This document shows positions 50,714 to 59,060 of a stretch of 64,000 nucleotides of DNA, piece after piece. The notes beneath the pieces are model-generated. The model saw nothing but the letters and a program-made list of their open reading frames with translations. It did no database searches and was not told the DNA's origin. How positions within the stretch are numbered: position 1 is the first letter of the stretch; each line of letters begins with the position of its first letter. Position numbers and translations under genes: made by a program. Origin of the DNA: JAJPHF01 sp035293805 (GTDB lineage Bacteria > Chloroflexota > UBA6077 > JAJPHF01); contig DATGMD010000040.1 in the NCBI GenBank assembly GCA_035293805.1, forward strand, positions 332,674 through 396,673, written 5' to 3'.

Positions 50714-51907
50714 GTGCGTGGTCCGATCCCTGGCTGGCTGGTCATGGCGCTTACGTTGACCCTTGGCCTGGCTCCGCCCCTGGCTCCTCTCGCCCGCGCC
50801 GATGCACCGGGGACGCTGGTCGTGGACTGGCCGGACGACGGCGCGGTCGTCGGCGGCGGCCTAGTCCTCAGCGGCTGGGCGGCGGCGTCGACCGTCGACC
50901 GCGGGACGGGCGTCGACGGCGTGCGCGCGTATCTCGACGGCCCGGCCGGCGACGGCAGGCTGCTCGGGACGGCCACTTACGGGCTCACGCGGCCCGACGT
51001 CGCCCTCGCCTTGCGCGAGGCGCGCTACGGCGCCTCCGGCTGGCAGCTCGACGCCGAGCTGCCCCCGGGACCGCACGCGCTGTTCGTCTACGCTCACCTG
51101 GCCGACCAACCGGACGATGCCGGCTGGATCGGGCCGGTACAGCTCGCCCTGCGCGTCACGGGGGGCAGCGCATCGACCGCAGCGGCGGGGAGCGAGCGCC
51201 CGATGGCGTCTGTCGCCGCGGCGGCGGCGGGCGAGCGGGCGCCCGCACCGGCGGCGACCGCGCCGGCCGCGAGCGCGTGCGCCGGCCGCCAGGGCACAGC
51301 CGCGGCGTGCGCGGCGTCGCGCGGCCCAATCAGTCCCAATCAGTGCCTTGTCCCCGATCGCGACAGCGGCCGCTGCCTGGTGCGGGCCGGCAGCGCCAAC
51401 GCGCGTGGCCCCTCCCCGGCTGTGCCGGGCAGCTGGACGGCAGCCGACCTCTCCGGCGCGAGCGCGAGCAGCGGCACAGCGACCAGCGCCGGCTCGCCCG
51501 CCCGCCCCGGATATTCCGTGGCGTCCGGCGGTGCGGGCGACGACCGCCCGCCGTCCGACGCGGGGAGCGCGGGCGCGACAGCGCCTGCGCCGGGCAGCGC
51601 GTCTTCCGCGGCGACGAGCGCCAGCCGTCCGGGCGGTCCGGCGCTCAGCCTCTCGGCGGCCTCGATGGGTGGGCAGCAGGTGCAGTTGAACTGGAACGCC
51701 TACACGGCCGGGCAGCCGGTCACCTACGAGGTGCGCCGCTGCCCCATGCTGACCAGCGCGTCGTCCGCCTGCGGCCTGGTCGCCACCGTGCAGGGCGGCG
51801 GCTACCGCCTGATGCAGGCCGACGGCGTGTACTTCGTGCGCGCCCTGGGGCCGGACGGCCAGCCCGAGGGCGAGTCGAATCGCGTCCAGCTCTGCTGCCG
51901 CGGCTGA
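50714..51907 (+). CDS. secreted two-domain protein with Ala/Ser-rich linker
   Basis: GTG 50714 after CAGGAGG; 397 residues. A signal peptide (1-30, RADAP) precedes an Ig-like N-terminal domain (VVDWPDDGAVVGGGLVLSGWAA...PHALFVYAHLAD, about 34-145), a 150-residue Ala/Ser/Gly/Pro-rich linker, and a C-terminal fibronectin III-like domain (GGQQVQLNWNAYTAGQPVTYEVRR...YFVRALGPDGQPEGESNRV, about 315-395). Probably a cell-surface adhesive or binding protein. Function unknown. Confidence 0.65.
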   Translation: MRGPIPGWLVMALTLTLGLAPPLAPLARADAPGTLVVDWPDDGAVVGGGLVLSGWAAASTVDRGTGVDGVRAYLDGPAGDGRLLGTATYGLTRPDVALALREARYGASGWQLDAELPPGPHALFVYAHLADQPDDAGWIGPVQLALRVTGGSASTAAAGSERPMASVAAAAAGERAPAPAATAPAASACAGRQGTAAACAASRGPISPNQCLVPDRDSGRCLVRAGSANARGPSPAVPGSWTAADLSGASASSGTATSAGSPARPGYSVASGGAGDDRPPSDAGSAGATAPAPGSASSAATSASRPGGPALSLSAASMGGQQVQLNWNAYTAGQPVTYEVRRCPMLTSASSACGLVATVQGGGYRLMQADGVYFVRALGPDGQPEGESNRVQLCCRG

Positions 51908-51999
51908 CGCCCGCTCCGGTGCCCCGGAGACTGTTTGATCTTCGATCCGTCGAGGACGCGGTGCGGTACAATCCGGTGTCGACCGGATTGGAGCCCGCC

Positions 52000-52509
52000 G
52001 TGAGCTACGCCGCCCCGTTGCCCGAGTTTACCCGCCTCGCCCTGGCCGGGACGTTTGACTTGGCTGGGCGCGAGTGTACGTTGCAGATCGAGCCGATCCA
52101 GCGCTTCGCCGACTACGGGCCGGACTTCGACGTCGTCCACCTGCGAGTCCTGCACGACGGCCGGCCCCTCGCGCTCGCCGACCTGAGCCCCGATCTGGAG
52201 CCCGCTCGCTGCTACCAGTTGTGGAGTGATCTCTGCGCGTCGATCCAGGATGCCATCGGCGACGCCTACGCGCTCGGGCCGAGCGACGACCCGGAGCCCA
52301 ATCCTCGCCTTGGCTGCTGGGGGCCGCGCCCTGACTTCCTGGGGCAAGGCGACTCGGATTGCCATACGGCCTTGATCCTGGGCGTAGCGGTCGACACGCG
52401 CCCGGCCGGCCAGCGGCCGAGCAGCGCGGCGCTGGCCCAGGCGCTGGCCGCGGCGGTGCTCCGGGCGCTGCGCGAGTGGGAGGCCGCGGCGCTCGGCGGC
52501 CCGCGCTAG
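52000..52509 (+). CDS. uncharacterised 169-residue protein
   Basis: The frame is open from 50632, overlapping the previous gene out of frame; the real start is most likely GTG 52000 with TTGGAG six bases before. The protein has no signal peptide. It contains LAGTFDLAGRECTLQIEPIQRF, FDVVHLRVLHDGRPLALADLSP and several Cys and Trp (PRLGCWGPRPDF). A TACAAT at 51967-51972 could be a -10. No family is recognised. Confidence 0.55.
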   Translation: MSYAAPLPEFTRLALAGTFDLAGRECTLQIEPIQRFADYGPDFDVVHLRVLHDGRPLALADLSPDLEPARCYQLWSDLCASIQDAIGDAYALGPSDDPEPNPRLGCWGPRPDFLGQGDSDCHTALILGVAVDTRPAGQRPSSAALAQALAAAVLRALREWEAAALGGPR

Positions 52510-52673
52510 CGACCCGTCGCGGCCGCCGGCGGTAGCGACCAACGGTGTCTCCCGGTCGCGGCGCACTGCCCTTGGCGAGCGCGCGGAATCCGTGTAGAAT
52601 CGCCGGCGAGCGGGCCGCTCGCGCCGAGCGGCCGCCATTCGGCTGGGCCTGCCTGGCCGTGCTGGAGACGCCC

Positions 52674-53435
52674 GTGCGACGCTTACTCCCGCTCCTCCTC
52701 GGCGCCGCGCTGCTGACCGTCACGCAGCCGACGGCCCACGCCCAGGACCAGCACATGTGCTCGCCCTCCACGGCGCCCATCGTGCGCTATCCCGCCTATC
52801 CGGGCAGCACGCCCTACAGCGGCCAGACTATCCAGGTAGCGTCGAACTGCACCGGGCCGGCCGTCGACGCGGGCATCCGGCCGGACCCGTACGCCGATCC
52901 GGACTCGCTGCCCCTGCCCACCGGCTCGCCCGGCAGCACCGGCACTACCCCGAGCGCCGATCCGGCCACGCTCTACGCGCCGACCGCGCCGGCGGCCGGC
53001 ATGCCGCCAGCCGGATCGGCGGCGCCGGCGGGCGGTATGCCGGCCCGCGTGGCGCCGCCCCCGGGCTTGTCAGGGCCCAACCCGGCATACCCGCCCGCCG
53101 CGGCTGCACCCATGCCGGCGCAGCCGCCCGCGGGCGTGTACCCGGGCTATGCCGCAGGAGCGGGCGCGCCGCCGTCGGCGCCCGACGCCGGCCAGTACCC
53201 GGGCTATGCCACCGACCCGTCCGCGTCCGCGACGCCGTCGGACGGGACGACGAGCGCGGCGCCGGGCACGGCCGGCCCAGCGAGCCCGCCCGCCGGGCCG
53301 GTGGCCATGCCGCCGCCGGGCTACCCCGGGCCGGGGCTGCCCATGCCGGGGCTCGGCTACCCCGGCCCGGCGCCATATGTGCCGGGGCCGGGCATCCCGC
53401 CGGGCTATCCGGGCGTCGCGCCAGCCTACCCCTAG
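52674..53435 (+). CDS. secreted Pro/Gly/Ala-rich repetitive protein
   Basis: GTG 52674 after GGAG; 253 residues. A signal peptide (1-23, THAQ) leads to a small N-terminal part with two Cys (HMCSPSTAPIV...VASNCTG) and about 170 residues of PGYPG-, PPAG- and MPAQP-like repeats. It resembles the Pro-rich region of the protein at 22186. Probably extracellular or cell-wall associated. Confidence 0.55.
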   Translation: MRRLLPLLLGAALLTVTQPTAHAQDQHMCSPSTAPIVRYPAYPGSTPYSGQTIQVASNCTGPAVDAGIRPDPYADPDSLPLPTGSPGSTGTTPSADPATLYAPTAPAAGMPPAGSAAPAGGMPARVAPPPGLSGPNPAYPPAAAAPMPAQPPAGVYPGYAAGAGAPPSAPDAGQYPGYATDPSASATPSDGTTSAAPGTAGPASPPAGPVAMPPPGYPGPGLPMPGLGYPGPAPYVPGPGIPPGYPGVAPAYP

Positions 53436-53501
53436 ACCGCGGCGGGACTGGTCCCGCCGCGGCGACGCGGATGAACATGACACGGCTCTGAGAGGGACGC
53501 G

Positions 53502-53675
53502 ATGCGCTGTGGCAAGTGCGGTGAGGAGCTAATCCCGACTCGTGCCGAGGACATCTATCAGTGTCCGCGCTGCAGCACCGTCTGGCAGCTTGCGCCCGAG
53601 ACGGGCCAGTGGGTGTCGGTCGGGCAGGCGGGCGGCACCGACCGTCCGCTGGACGAGCTGTTCGACGACGACTAG
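53502..53675 (+). CDS. 57-residue zinc-ribbon protein
   Basis: ATG 53502 follows GAGAGGGA; stop TAG at 53673. The product begins MRCGKCGEEL and has a second CPRC at residues 21-24, so two CxxC pairs form a small zinc ribbon with an acidic tail (PLDELFDDD). The codon bias is strong and the Cys spacing regular, so it looks real despite its size. It overlaps the possible start region of the next gene. Confidence 0.75.
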   Translation: MRCGKCGEELIPTRAEDIYQCPRCSTVWQLAPETGQWVSVGQAGGTDRPLDELFDDD

Positions 53676-54210
53676 CCGCCGTCGGTGGCCCTCGCTCGCC
53701 TCGCTGTTGCTGGGCCTCGCGCTGGTCGCCTGGCCGCGCCCGGCCACCGCGCAGGCCGACGCGGAGGCCGTGCGCGCGGCGATCGAGCGCGCCAACTCGC
53801 CCGCCGTCTGGGGCGAAGCGCTCCGCCGCGGCGACCCCGCCCCCCTGGCCGCCGCCTGGACCGGCGACCCGCTCGACTACTTCAGCGGCGAAGTACGCAT
53901 GTACCGCGCCCGCGGGCTGCGTCTGCTCTCCACGCCGGTGGCCCTGCAGGTGGTCGACGTGGAGTTTCCCTCTGACACGCGCGCGCTGGCCGAGACCGAG
54001 GAGGAGTGGCACGATCGTCTCTGCACGGACGAGGGCGAGCTGCGCGCCGAGCGGCAAGCGTCCGTGCGCGACCACTACGAGCTGGACTGGCATGACGGCG
54101 CCTGGTGGGTGAGCGGTGTCGACGTGGAGCTGGTGGGCGGCAGCTTCGACTGGACGCCGGCGGCGGACCCGATGGACGGTCCGTCTCCCTGCGCGGCCGT
54201 GCTGGACTAG
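53542..54210 (+). CDS. exported protein of unknown function, start uncertain
   Basis: The C-terminal part is clearly coding; a signal peptide-like stretch RRRWPSLASLLLGLALVAWP near 53680-53740 ends in ATAQA. The farthest GTG, 53542, lies within the zinc-ribbon gene in another frame; no ATG or GTG stands just before the RRR stretch, and only TTG 53706 follows it, within the hydrophobic segment. The mature part (about 155 residues) has DYFSGEVRMYRARGLRLL and EEEWHDRLCTDEG and no known motif. Non-canonical initiation or a frameshift are possible explanations. Confidence 0.5.
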   Translation: MPRTSISVRAAAPSGSLRPRRASGCRSGRRAAPTVRWTSCSTTTSRRRWPSLASLLLGLALVAWPRPATAQADAEAVRAAIERANSPAVWGEALRRGDPAPLAAAWTGDPLDYFSGEVRMYRARGLRLLSTPVALQVVDVEFPSDTRALAETEEEWHDRLCTDEGELRAERQASVRDHYELDWHDGAWWVSGVDVELVGGSFDWTPAADPMDGPSPCAAVLD

Positions 54211-54223
54211 CGCGCGGAGCGGC

Positions 54224-55492
54224 TCACGTCGCCGCCGGCAGCGCGACCGCCGGCCGGCCCGCGGCACGGATCGCCAGCACCATCGCGGACGCCGCGAAGC
54301 ACAGGATCGCTCCCGAGAGGAAGGCCGGGGCGTAGCTGCCGGTCGCCTCGTAGACTACGCCGCCGACCAGCGAGCCGGTGGCCGCCCCGATCTGGTGGCC
54401 CAGGAAGATCCAGCCGAAAATCGACGCGACCGCCTTGCGCCCGAAGATGTCGGCGGTCAGCGCCGTCGTGGGCGGCACGGTGGCGATGTAGGTCAGCCCG
54501 AAGATCACGGCGAAGACGTGCAGCGCCGCGGCGTCATTCACCGTGAGCAGCCACAGCAGCGCCAGCCCGCGCACGAAGTAGGTGATCGCCAGCGGTTTGC
54601 GGCGGCCGTACCGGTCGGCCACGTAGCCGGCGGCGATGGCGCCCAGTGTGTTCACGGCGCCCATCAGGCCCAGCGCGCTGGCCGCGGCCATGTTCGGCAC
54701 GCCGTGCTCGATGGCGTAGGCGACGACGTGGGTATCGACCAGCCCGCTCGTCGAGTAGCCGCAGACGAAGTAGCTGCCCGTCAGCAGCCAGAACGGCAGC
54801 GTGCGGACCGCGCCGAGCACGCCCACGGCGCGCGCAGCGGCGACACCGCTGGCGGCGGCGCCCGGCTTGTCGGCGCGGGCGCCAAACGGTAAGCTGCCAG
54901 TGCTGGCCGGGTCGTTGCGAACGAACAGCCAGACGACTGGCAGGGCAACCAGGCAGACGATGGCGCCCAGCGCGGCATAGCCCGCGCGCCAGCCAAAGTT
55001 CAGCGTGAGCCACATCGCCAGCGGGATGAGCACAAGCTGCCCGGCGGAGACGCCCGAGATGGTGAGTCCGACGACCAGCCCGCGCCGCGTCTCGAACCAG
55101 CGCGCGGCCACCGCGGAGATGGTGGCCATCGACGGGCCGCCGGCGGCGAGCGATACGAGGATGCCATAGGCGAGGTAGAGTTGCCAGAGCTGCTGAATGG
55201 ACGCGGTGGCGAGGACGCCGATGCCGAGCGCCAGCAGGCTGCTGGCCAGCACGGCGCGCGGCCCGTGGCGGTCGATCAGCCGGCCGATGATCGGCTGCGC
55301 CACGCCGTAGCACAGGAGGCTGAGGGCGGCCACGCCGCTGATGATGGCCCGGTCCCAGCCGAAGGCGTCCTCCAGCGGCTTGACGTAGACGCCGAAGGAG
55401 CCGCGGATGCCAGCGGCGGCGGCCACGGCGACGAACGTCGCGGCGACCACGACCCAGCCGTAGTGGACGCCGCGCAGCCGCTGGACGCTCAT
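54224..55492 (-). CDS. major facilitator superfamily transporter
   Basis: ATG 55492 follows GGGAGG; 422 residues with 12 spans. MFS marks are VKPLEDAFGWDRAIISG (loop 1), GRLIDRHGPRAVL (loop 2-3, about 69-81) and GYVADRYGRRKPLA (loop 8-9). This resembles oxalate/formate-antiporter-like or monocarboxylate carriers (OFA/MCT type) that move organic acids. Substrate unknown. Its 3' end faces the exported-protein gene with 13 bases between. Confidence 0.85.
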   Translation of the reverse strand: MSVQRLRGVHYGWVVVAATFVAVAAAAGIRGSFGVYVKPLEDAFGWDRAIISGVAALSLLCYGVAQPIIGRLIDRHGPRAVLASSLLALGIGVLATASIQQLWQLYLAYGILVSLAAGGPSMATISAVAARWFETRRGLVVGLTISGVSAGQLVLIPLAMWLTLNFGWRAGYAALGAIVCLVALPVVWLFVRNDPASTGSLPFGARADKPGAAASGVAAARAVGVLGAVRTLPFWLLTGSYFVCGYSTSGLVDTHVVAYAIEHGVPNMAAASALGLMGAVNTLGAIAAGYVADRYGRRKPLAITYFVRGLALLWLLTVNDAAALHVFAVIFGLTYIATVPPTTALTADIFGRKAVASIFGWIFLGHQIGAATGSLVGGVVYEATGSYAPAFLSGAILCFAASAMVLAIRAAGRPAVALPAAT

Positions 55493-55561
55493 CGTGCCTC
55501 CCCTGGTGCCCACCGCGATGATACGCCGCGGCGCCGGTGGCGGACCAGAATCCAGGACGCC

Positions 55562-55753
55562 GTGGTCGCCCTCGGCGTCGGACTGGTAACGGGGCTCCTC
55601 GCCCACCGGCTGGCCGGCGCGGACCCGCTGCCGAGCGACCCGGAGTACGTCGGCCACGTTTTCACCGAGGCGACGATCGTCTTTCTCGCCGCGGTAATCG
55701 CCTACTGGCTCCTCGACGACATCCGCGGCGCCCGCCGGGGCGGCTCCCGCTAG
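55562..55753 (+). CDS. small membrane protein (63 residues)
   Basis: GTG 55562 is the first plausible start; the product has two hydrophobic segments (VVALGVGLVTGLLAHRL and ATIVFLAAVIAYWLLDD) and a basic C-terminus. It is followed by the strong hairpin 55780-55824. Weak codon evidence only; it could be a small membrane helper or not real. Confidence 0.4.
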   Translation: MVALGVGLVTGLLAHRLAGADPLPSDPEYVGHVFTEATIVFLAAVIAYWLLDDIRGARRGGSR

Positions 55754-55779
55754 CCGCCGCTCCCAGGCTCTGCCGATGC

Positions 55780-55824
55780 ACAGACGGAAGGGCCTCCCGC
55801 CCCACGGGAGGCCCTTCCGTCTGT
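55780..55824. terminator. 20-bp perfect hairpin, bidirectional terminator
   Basis: Arms 55780-55799 and 55805-55824 with the loop CCCCA stand between the small membrane-protein gene (plus) and the BI-1 gene (minus). Confidence 0.75.
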
Positions 55825-55843
55825 CGTGCGCGAGCGCGGGCCG

Positions 55844-56503
55844 CTAATCGCGGTCGCTCAGGAAGCCCAGGATCTGGAGCAGCGACAGGAACAGGTTAAA
55901 GATGTCGAGGTAGATCGCCACGGCGAACATGATGGCGTCGCCCGTGCCGCCCTTCGCGCCCCTTAGCCGCTGCATGTCGTACAGCACGAAGCCCGAGAAG
56001 ATGATGGCCGTTGCCGCGGAGATCACCAGGCTGAGCATCGGCGCGTGCAGCAGGAAGACGTTGATCAGGCTGGCGATGATCACCCCGAGCAGCGCGATCA
56101 TCAAGAAGCTGCCGATCCCGGACAGGTCGCGTTTAGTGGTCCAGGCGTAGGCGCTCAGCGCCAGCACCAGCGCGGCCGTCGTCGCGGCAGCGTTGACGAC
56201 GATCATCCCGCGCCCGGCCGCGAAGTACGACTCCACCACCAGGCCCAGCAGCAATCCCTCGGCTACGCTGAACAGGTAGAACAGCCCCAGGTTGATCGGC
56301 GACTTGTCCTTCAGGAAGAACAGCGCGATCAGCGCGCCGAACGAGCCCACCAGCGACAGGATGAACGCCCCCGGCCCGAGCCGCGGCGCCAGCAGCGCGC
56401 CTCCCATGGTGAACAGCAGCGAGAAGCCGAGCAGTCCGAACACCTGGCCGGCGAGGGTGGCTTGCGTCCGTTCGTTGACGCCCGCGTACCCACGGTACAT
56501 CAT
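55844..56503 (-). CDS. Bax inhibitor-1/YccA family membrane protein
   Basis: ATG 56503 or 56500; 219 residues with seven spans. The BI-1 pattern is visible: VFGLLGFSLLFTMGGALLAPRLG, LFYLFSVAEGLLLGLVVESY, AATTAALVLALSAYAWTTKRDLSGIGSFLMIALLG and the C-terminal AVAIYLDIFNLFLSLLQILGF with the conserved Asp. Family members form pH-sensitive calcium leak channels. Alone, without partners. Confidence 0.9.
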   Translation of the reverse strand: MMYRGYAGVNERTQATLAGQVFGLLGFSLLFTMGGALLAPRLGPGAFILSLVGSFGALIALFFLKDKSPINLGLFYLFSVAEGLLLGLVVESYFAAGRGMIVVNAAATTAALVLALSAYAWTTKRDLSGIGSFLMIALLGVIIASLINVFLLHAPMLSLVISAATAIIFSGFVLYDMQRLRGAKGGTGDAIMFAVAIYLDIFNLFLSLLQILGFLSDRD

Positions 56504-56661
56504 GCGGATTCCCCTCCTCGGTCAACTGGCCGGGCCGCCCGATCGCGGCCGGGCCTTACGCCAACGATCATAACACAGCGAGCGACCCGCGCCCGCATAT
56601 TCCGGCCGCGCGACGCTCCGCGCCATCCGCTGCCACGGGCCGCGCCGGCGGGCGCCTGCAG

Positions 56662-56691
56662 TTGCCCGGCCGGGCGGGCCTCTGGTATGGT
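56662..56691 (+). promoter_or_regulatory. promoter of the cupredoxin gene
   Basis: TTGCCC (56662-56667), 18-base spacer, TATGGT (56686-56691) preceded by TGG. Start of transcription would be near 56698; a GGGAGG ribosome site follows. Confidence 0.5.
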
Positions 56692-56723
56692 GGCAGGCGC
56701 AGCTTACGAGGGGAGGTTACACC

Positions 56724-57068
56724 GTGCCGATGGGCCGAGTTATCGCTCGTTTCGCACGCCCTGCGCTCGGCGGCGCCTGCGCGGCATTGCTCCTCGCCAC
56801 CGGCATTTCCAGTGCAGACCAGCAGCCCGAAATCCACATGCGCAACAATGCCTACACCCCGGATTCGATCACCATCCCGGCGGGCACGACGATTCGCTTC
56901 GTGAACGACGACGGCGACATTCACACCGCGTCGCAGACGGGCGGGGGCTTCGACTCGGGCTTGCTGTTCACGCACGACGCCTGGACCTACACGTTTGACA
57001 CCCCGGGCACCTACGAGTACGTCTGCCTGCCGCATCCATACATGCACGGCACCATCACCGTCGAATAA
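56724..57068 (+). CDS. exported cupredoxin (blue copper protein)
   Basis: GTG 56724 (seven bases after GGGAGG) or ATG 56730; 114 residues. A signal peptide (about 1-30) precedes a plastocyanin/amicyanin fold with a full type I copper site: H in GDIHTAS, C and H in YVCLPHPYMHG, M next to it. It would carry electrons outside the membrane; the partner is unknown. The protein at 22186 carries a similar fold without the copper ligands. Confidence 0.85.
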   Translation: MPMGRVIARFARPALGGACAALLLATGISSADQQPEIHMRNNAYTPDSITIPAGTTIRFVNDDGDIHTASQTGGGFDSGLLFTHDAWTYTFDTPGTYEYVCLPHPYMHGTITVE

Positions 57069-57135
57069 GCTGCCGCGTGGGCTCGACGCCGGCTCGGCTA
57101 GCGTCGGGCCCGCGGCGTCTTCCCTGGAGGGCCGC

Positions 57136-58101
57136 ATGCGCGTCGACGTCCACGCGCACTACTTCGCGCCGCCCTACCTGCAGGTCGTCGAGCGCGCGTA
57201 CGCGCAGCCGCTCACGCCGCGCGAGGTGGGCGTCCGCAAGATCATCGACAGCAAGGTGCGGCCCAATCCCGCCATGTACGAGCTGGACGAGCGCCTGGCG
57301 CTGATGGACCGCCTGGGCGTCGACCTCCAGGTGCTCTCCGTCTCGATCCCCATGAGCTACCATCCCGACCGCGCGACGGCGATTGCCATGGCGCAGGCCA
57401 GCAACGACGGCTGCGCGGCGGCGTGCCGCCAGCATCCCACTCGCTTCAAGGCGTTCGCCACCCTGCCGTTGCCCCACGTGGACGCGGCGCTGGCCGAGCT
57501 GGCGCGGGCCGTCGACGTGCTCGGGCTGCACGGTGTGATGTTCGGGGGCAACGTCCTGCTGGAGCCGCTCGACAGCGCGGAGTTCGCGCCCATCTGGGAT
57601 GAGATCAACCGGCGCAACCTGGCCGTCTTCATCCACCCCACGGTCCCGTGTGGTGTCGAGGGCATGCAGGAATACGATCTGGCCGCGGCCGTGGGCTACG
57701 TGATGGACAGCTGCCTGGCCGCCTTGCGGCTGGTCTACAGCGGCACCTGCGAGCGCTGCCCGAACGTGCGGCCCATCATGTGCCACGCGGGCGGCTACCT
57801 CCCGTACCAGTGGGACCGCCTCGACGCGTCGTATCACACCCGCCCCGAGACGCGGCAGCGCATCTCCCAGCCGCCGACCCAGTACCTCAAGCGCTTCTAC
57901 TACGACAACGCGAACTTCCACGTCCCGGCGCTGCGCTGCGCGCTCGAGACGGTTGGCGCCAGCCAGCTGATGCTCGGTAGCGACTACCCCTTCGGTCTGG
58001 GTGACGTGGAGAAGATGATCAGCAGCTTCGAGGCGCTGAACCTGCCCGCGCCCGACCGCGCTCGCGTCGAGAGCGGCAACGCCCTCAGCGTCTTGCGCTA
58101 G
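57136..58101 (+). CDS. amidohydrolase-2 family protein (ACMSD/OHCU-like)
   Basis: ATG 57136 after GGAGG; 321 residues. Metal motif MRVDVHAHYFAPP (HxH, 6-8), FIHPTVP, CHAGGYLPYQWDR and final-domain GSDYPFGLGD. The pattern is that of 2-amino-3-carboxymuconate-semialdehyde decarboxylase-type enzymes, which decarboxylate or hydrate aromatic-derived acids. It is next to the cupredoxin gene. A second member lies at 62903. Confidence 0.9.
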   Translation: MRVDVHAHYFAPPYLQVVERAYAQPLTPREVGVRKIIDSKVRPNPAMYELDERLALMDRLGVDLQVLSVSIPMSYHPDRATAIAMAQASNDGCAAACRQHPTRFKAFATLPLPHVDAALAELARAVDVLGLHGVMFGGNVLLEPLDSAEFAPIWDEINRRNLAVFIHPTVPCGVEGMQEYDLAAAVGYVMDSCLAALRLVYSGTCERCPNVRPIMCHAGGYLPYQWDRLDASYHTRPETRQRISQPPTQYLKRFYYDNANFHVPALRCALETVGASQLMLGSDYPFGLGDVEKMISSFEALNLPAPDRARVESGNALSVLR

Positions 58102-58132
58102 CGGCTCTGTGTTCCTCGGACGGCGGGCGGCG

Positions 58133-58161
58133 TGCTAGAATGTATTAGAACATATGTTCTA
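58133..58161 (+). promoter_or_regulatory. extended -10 with a perfect LexA-type SOS box
   Basis: TGC-TAGAAT (58133-58141) is followed at once by the 16-base palindrome TAGAACATATGTTCTA (58146-58161), which contains GAACATATGTTC, the core of the LexA box of Bacillus and mycobacteria. Its position over the start of transcription fits repression. Confidence 0.75.
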
Positions 58162-58187
58162 CCAAGAGGTGGCGACGGAGCGTGGCG

Positions 58188-59015
58188 ATGGAGGAGCGAC
58201 AGCGCGCTGACGAGCAGTTGGTGGGGGAGGCGGCGGCCGAGCCGGGTGCGGCGGAGCTGGCCGTGCGCGGCTCGGCCGAGCCCCACGTTCCAGGCGCGGC
58301 AAGCGAGATGGCGGCGCGCCCGGTGGCCGAGACGGGCATCATTCGGCCCGTCGCCTCGGCCGACGAGGTGCTGGCCGCCTGGCGGCAGTTCCAGGACCTC
58401 AAGCGCAGCCTGCTGACGATCGAGGACTACCAGGACATCCAGGGCCGGCCGCGCATCAAGAAGTCCGGCTGGCGCAAGATCGCGGCGGCGTTCGGCATCT
58501 CGGACGAGCTGCTGCGGGAAGAGCGCCGCGAGATCGAGACCCCTACAGGGCGCCACTTCGTATGGGAGGTCGCCGTGCGCGCCATCGCGCCCAACGGGCG
58601 CTATGCCGACGCGGTCGGCTCCTGCGCCTCGACGGAGCGCCGCTTCGCCCACCTCGACCACGACGTCCGAGCGACCGCCCATACACGCGGCAAAAACCGC
58701 GCGATCGCCGACCTGGTCGGCGGCGGCGAGGTCTCCGCCGAAGAGATGATCGACGGCGAGGTCTGGGAGCCGCCCCGACCCGCCGCGCCGGCCGCGAGCG
58801 GCAGCGCGACCGCACCGCGCGAGGTGCGTCCGGCGGCGGCCGACGACCACGTCACCGACGCGCAGCTGCGCGCGATCCGCGCGCACTTGCGGCGCACCGG
58901 CATCGACGAGGCGCGCGCCTGCGCCCGCGCGAGCGTGACGGCTCTGGAGGCGCTCACCCGTCGCGCCGCGGCCGAGCTGCTCTCCGCCCTCTCGCGTCAG
59001 CCCAACGCCGCCTAA
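58188..59015 (+). CDS. SOS-regulated protein resembling phage-type ssDNA-annealing factors
   Basis: ATG 58188 has GGAG seven bases upstream (GTG 58182 does not); 275 residues. A disordered Ala/Glu-rich head (1-55) precedes a domain with RPRIKKSGWRKIAAAFGIS, VWEVAVRAIAPNGRYADAVG and TAHTRGKNRAIADLVGGGEV (about 88-185), similar in layout to Rad52/Sak-like or ERF/RecT-like phage annealing proteins. A C-terminal helical segment (TDAQLRAIRAHLRRTGIDEARACAR) resembles the tails of such phage proteins. The LexA box before it supports a DNA-repair role. This is inference from motifs. Confidence 0.6.
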   Translation: MEERQRADEQLVGEAAAEPGAAELAVRGSAEPHVPGAASEMAARPVAETGIIRPVASADEVLAAWRQFQDLKRSLLTIEDYQDIQGRPRIKKSGWRKIAAAFGISDELLREERREIETPTGRHFVWEVAVRAIAPNGRYADAVGSCASTERRFAHLDHDVRATAHTRGKNRAIADLVGGGEVSAEEMIDGEVWEPPRPAAPAASGSATAPREVRPAAADDHVTDAQLRAIRAHLRRTGIDEARACARASVTALEALTRRAAAELLSALSRQPNAA

Positions 59016-59018
59016 GCG

Positions 59019-59057
59019 CTGGCCCCACCCTCCTGCCGCTCCCAGGAGCGGGGCCAG
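59019..59057. terminator. hairpin between the SOS gene and the VOC gene
   Basis: CTGGCCCC (59019-59026) pairs with GGGGCCAG (59050-59057) and the inner CTCCTG with CAGGAG. It lies between converging genes; no T-run. Confidence 0.6.
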
Positions 59058-59060
59058 GGG

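Noticed and set aside
48904..50976. 690-codon open frame on the minus strand over the selenoprotein region
   Set aside because: Frame-shifted shadow of the GrdB-like gene; the real frame has the family motifs.
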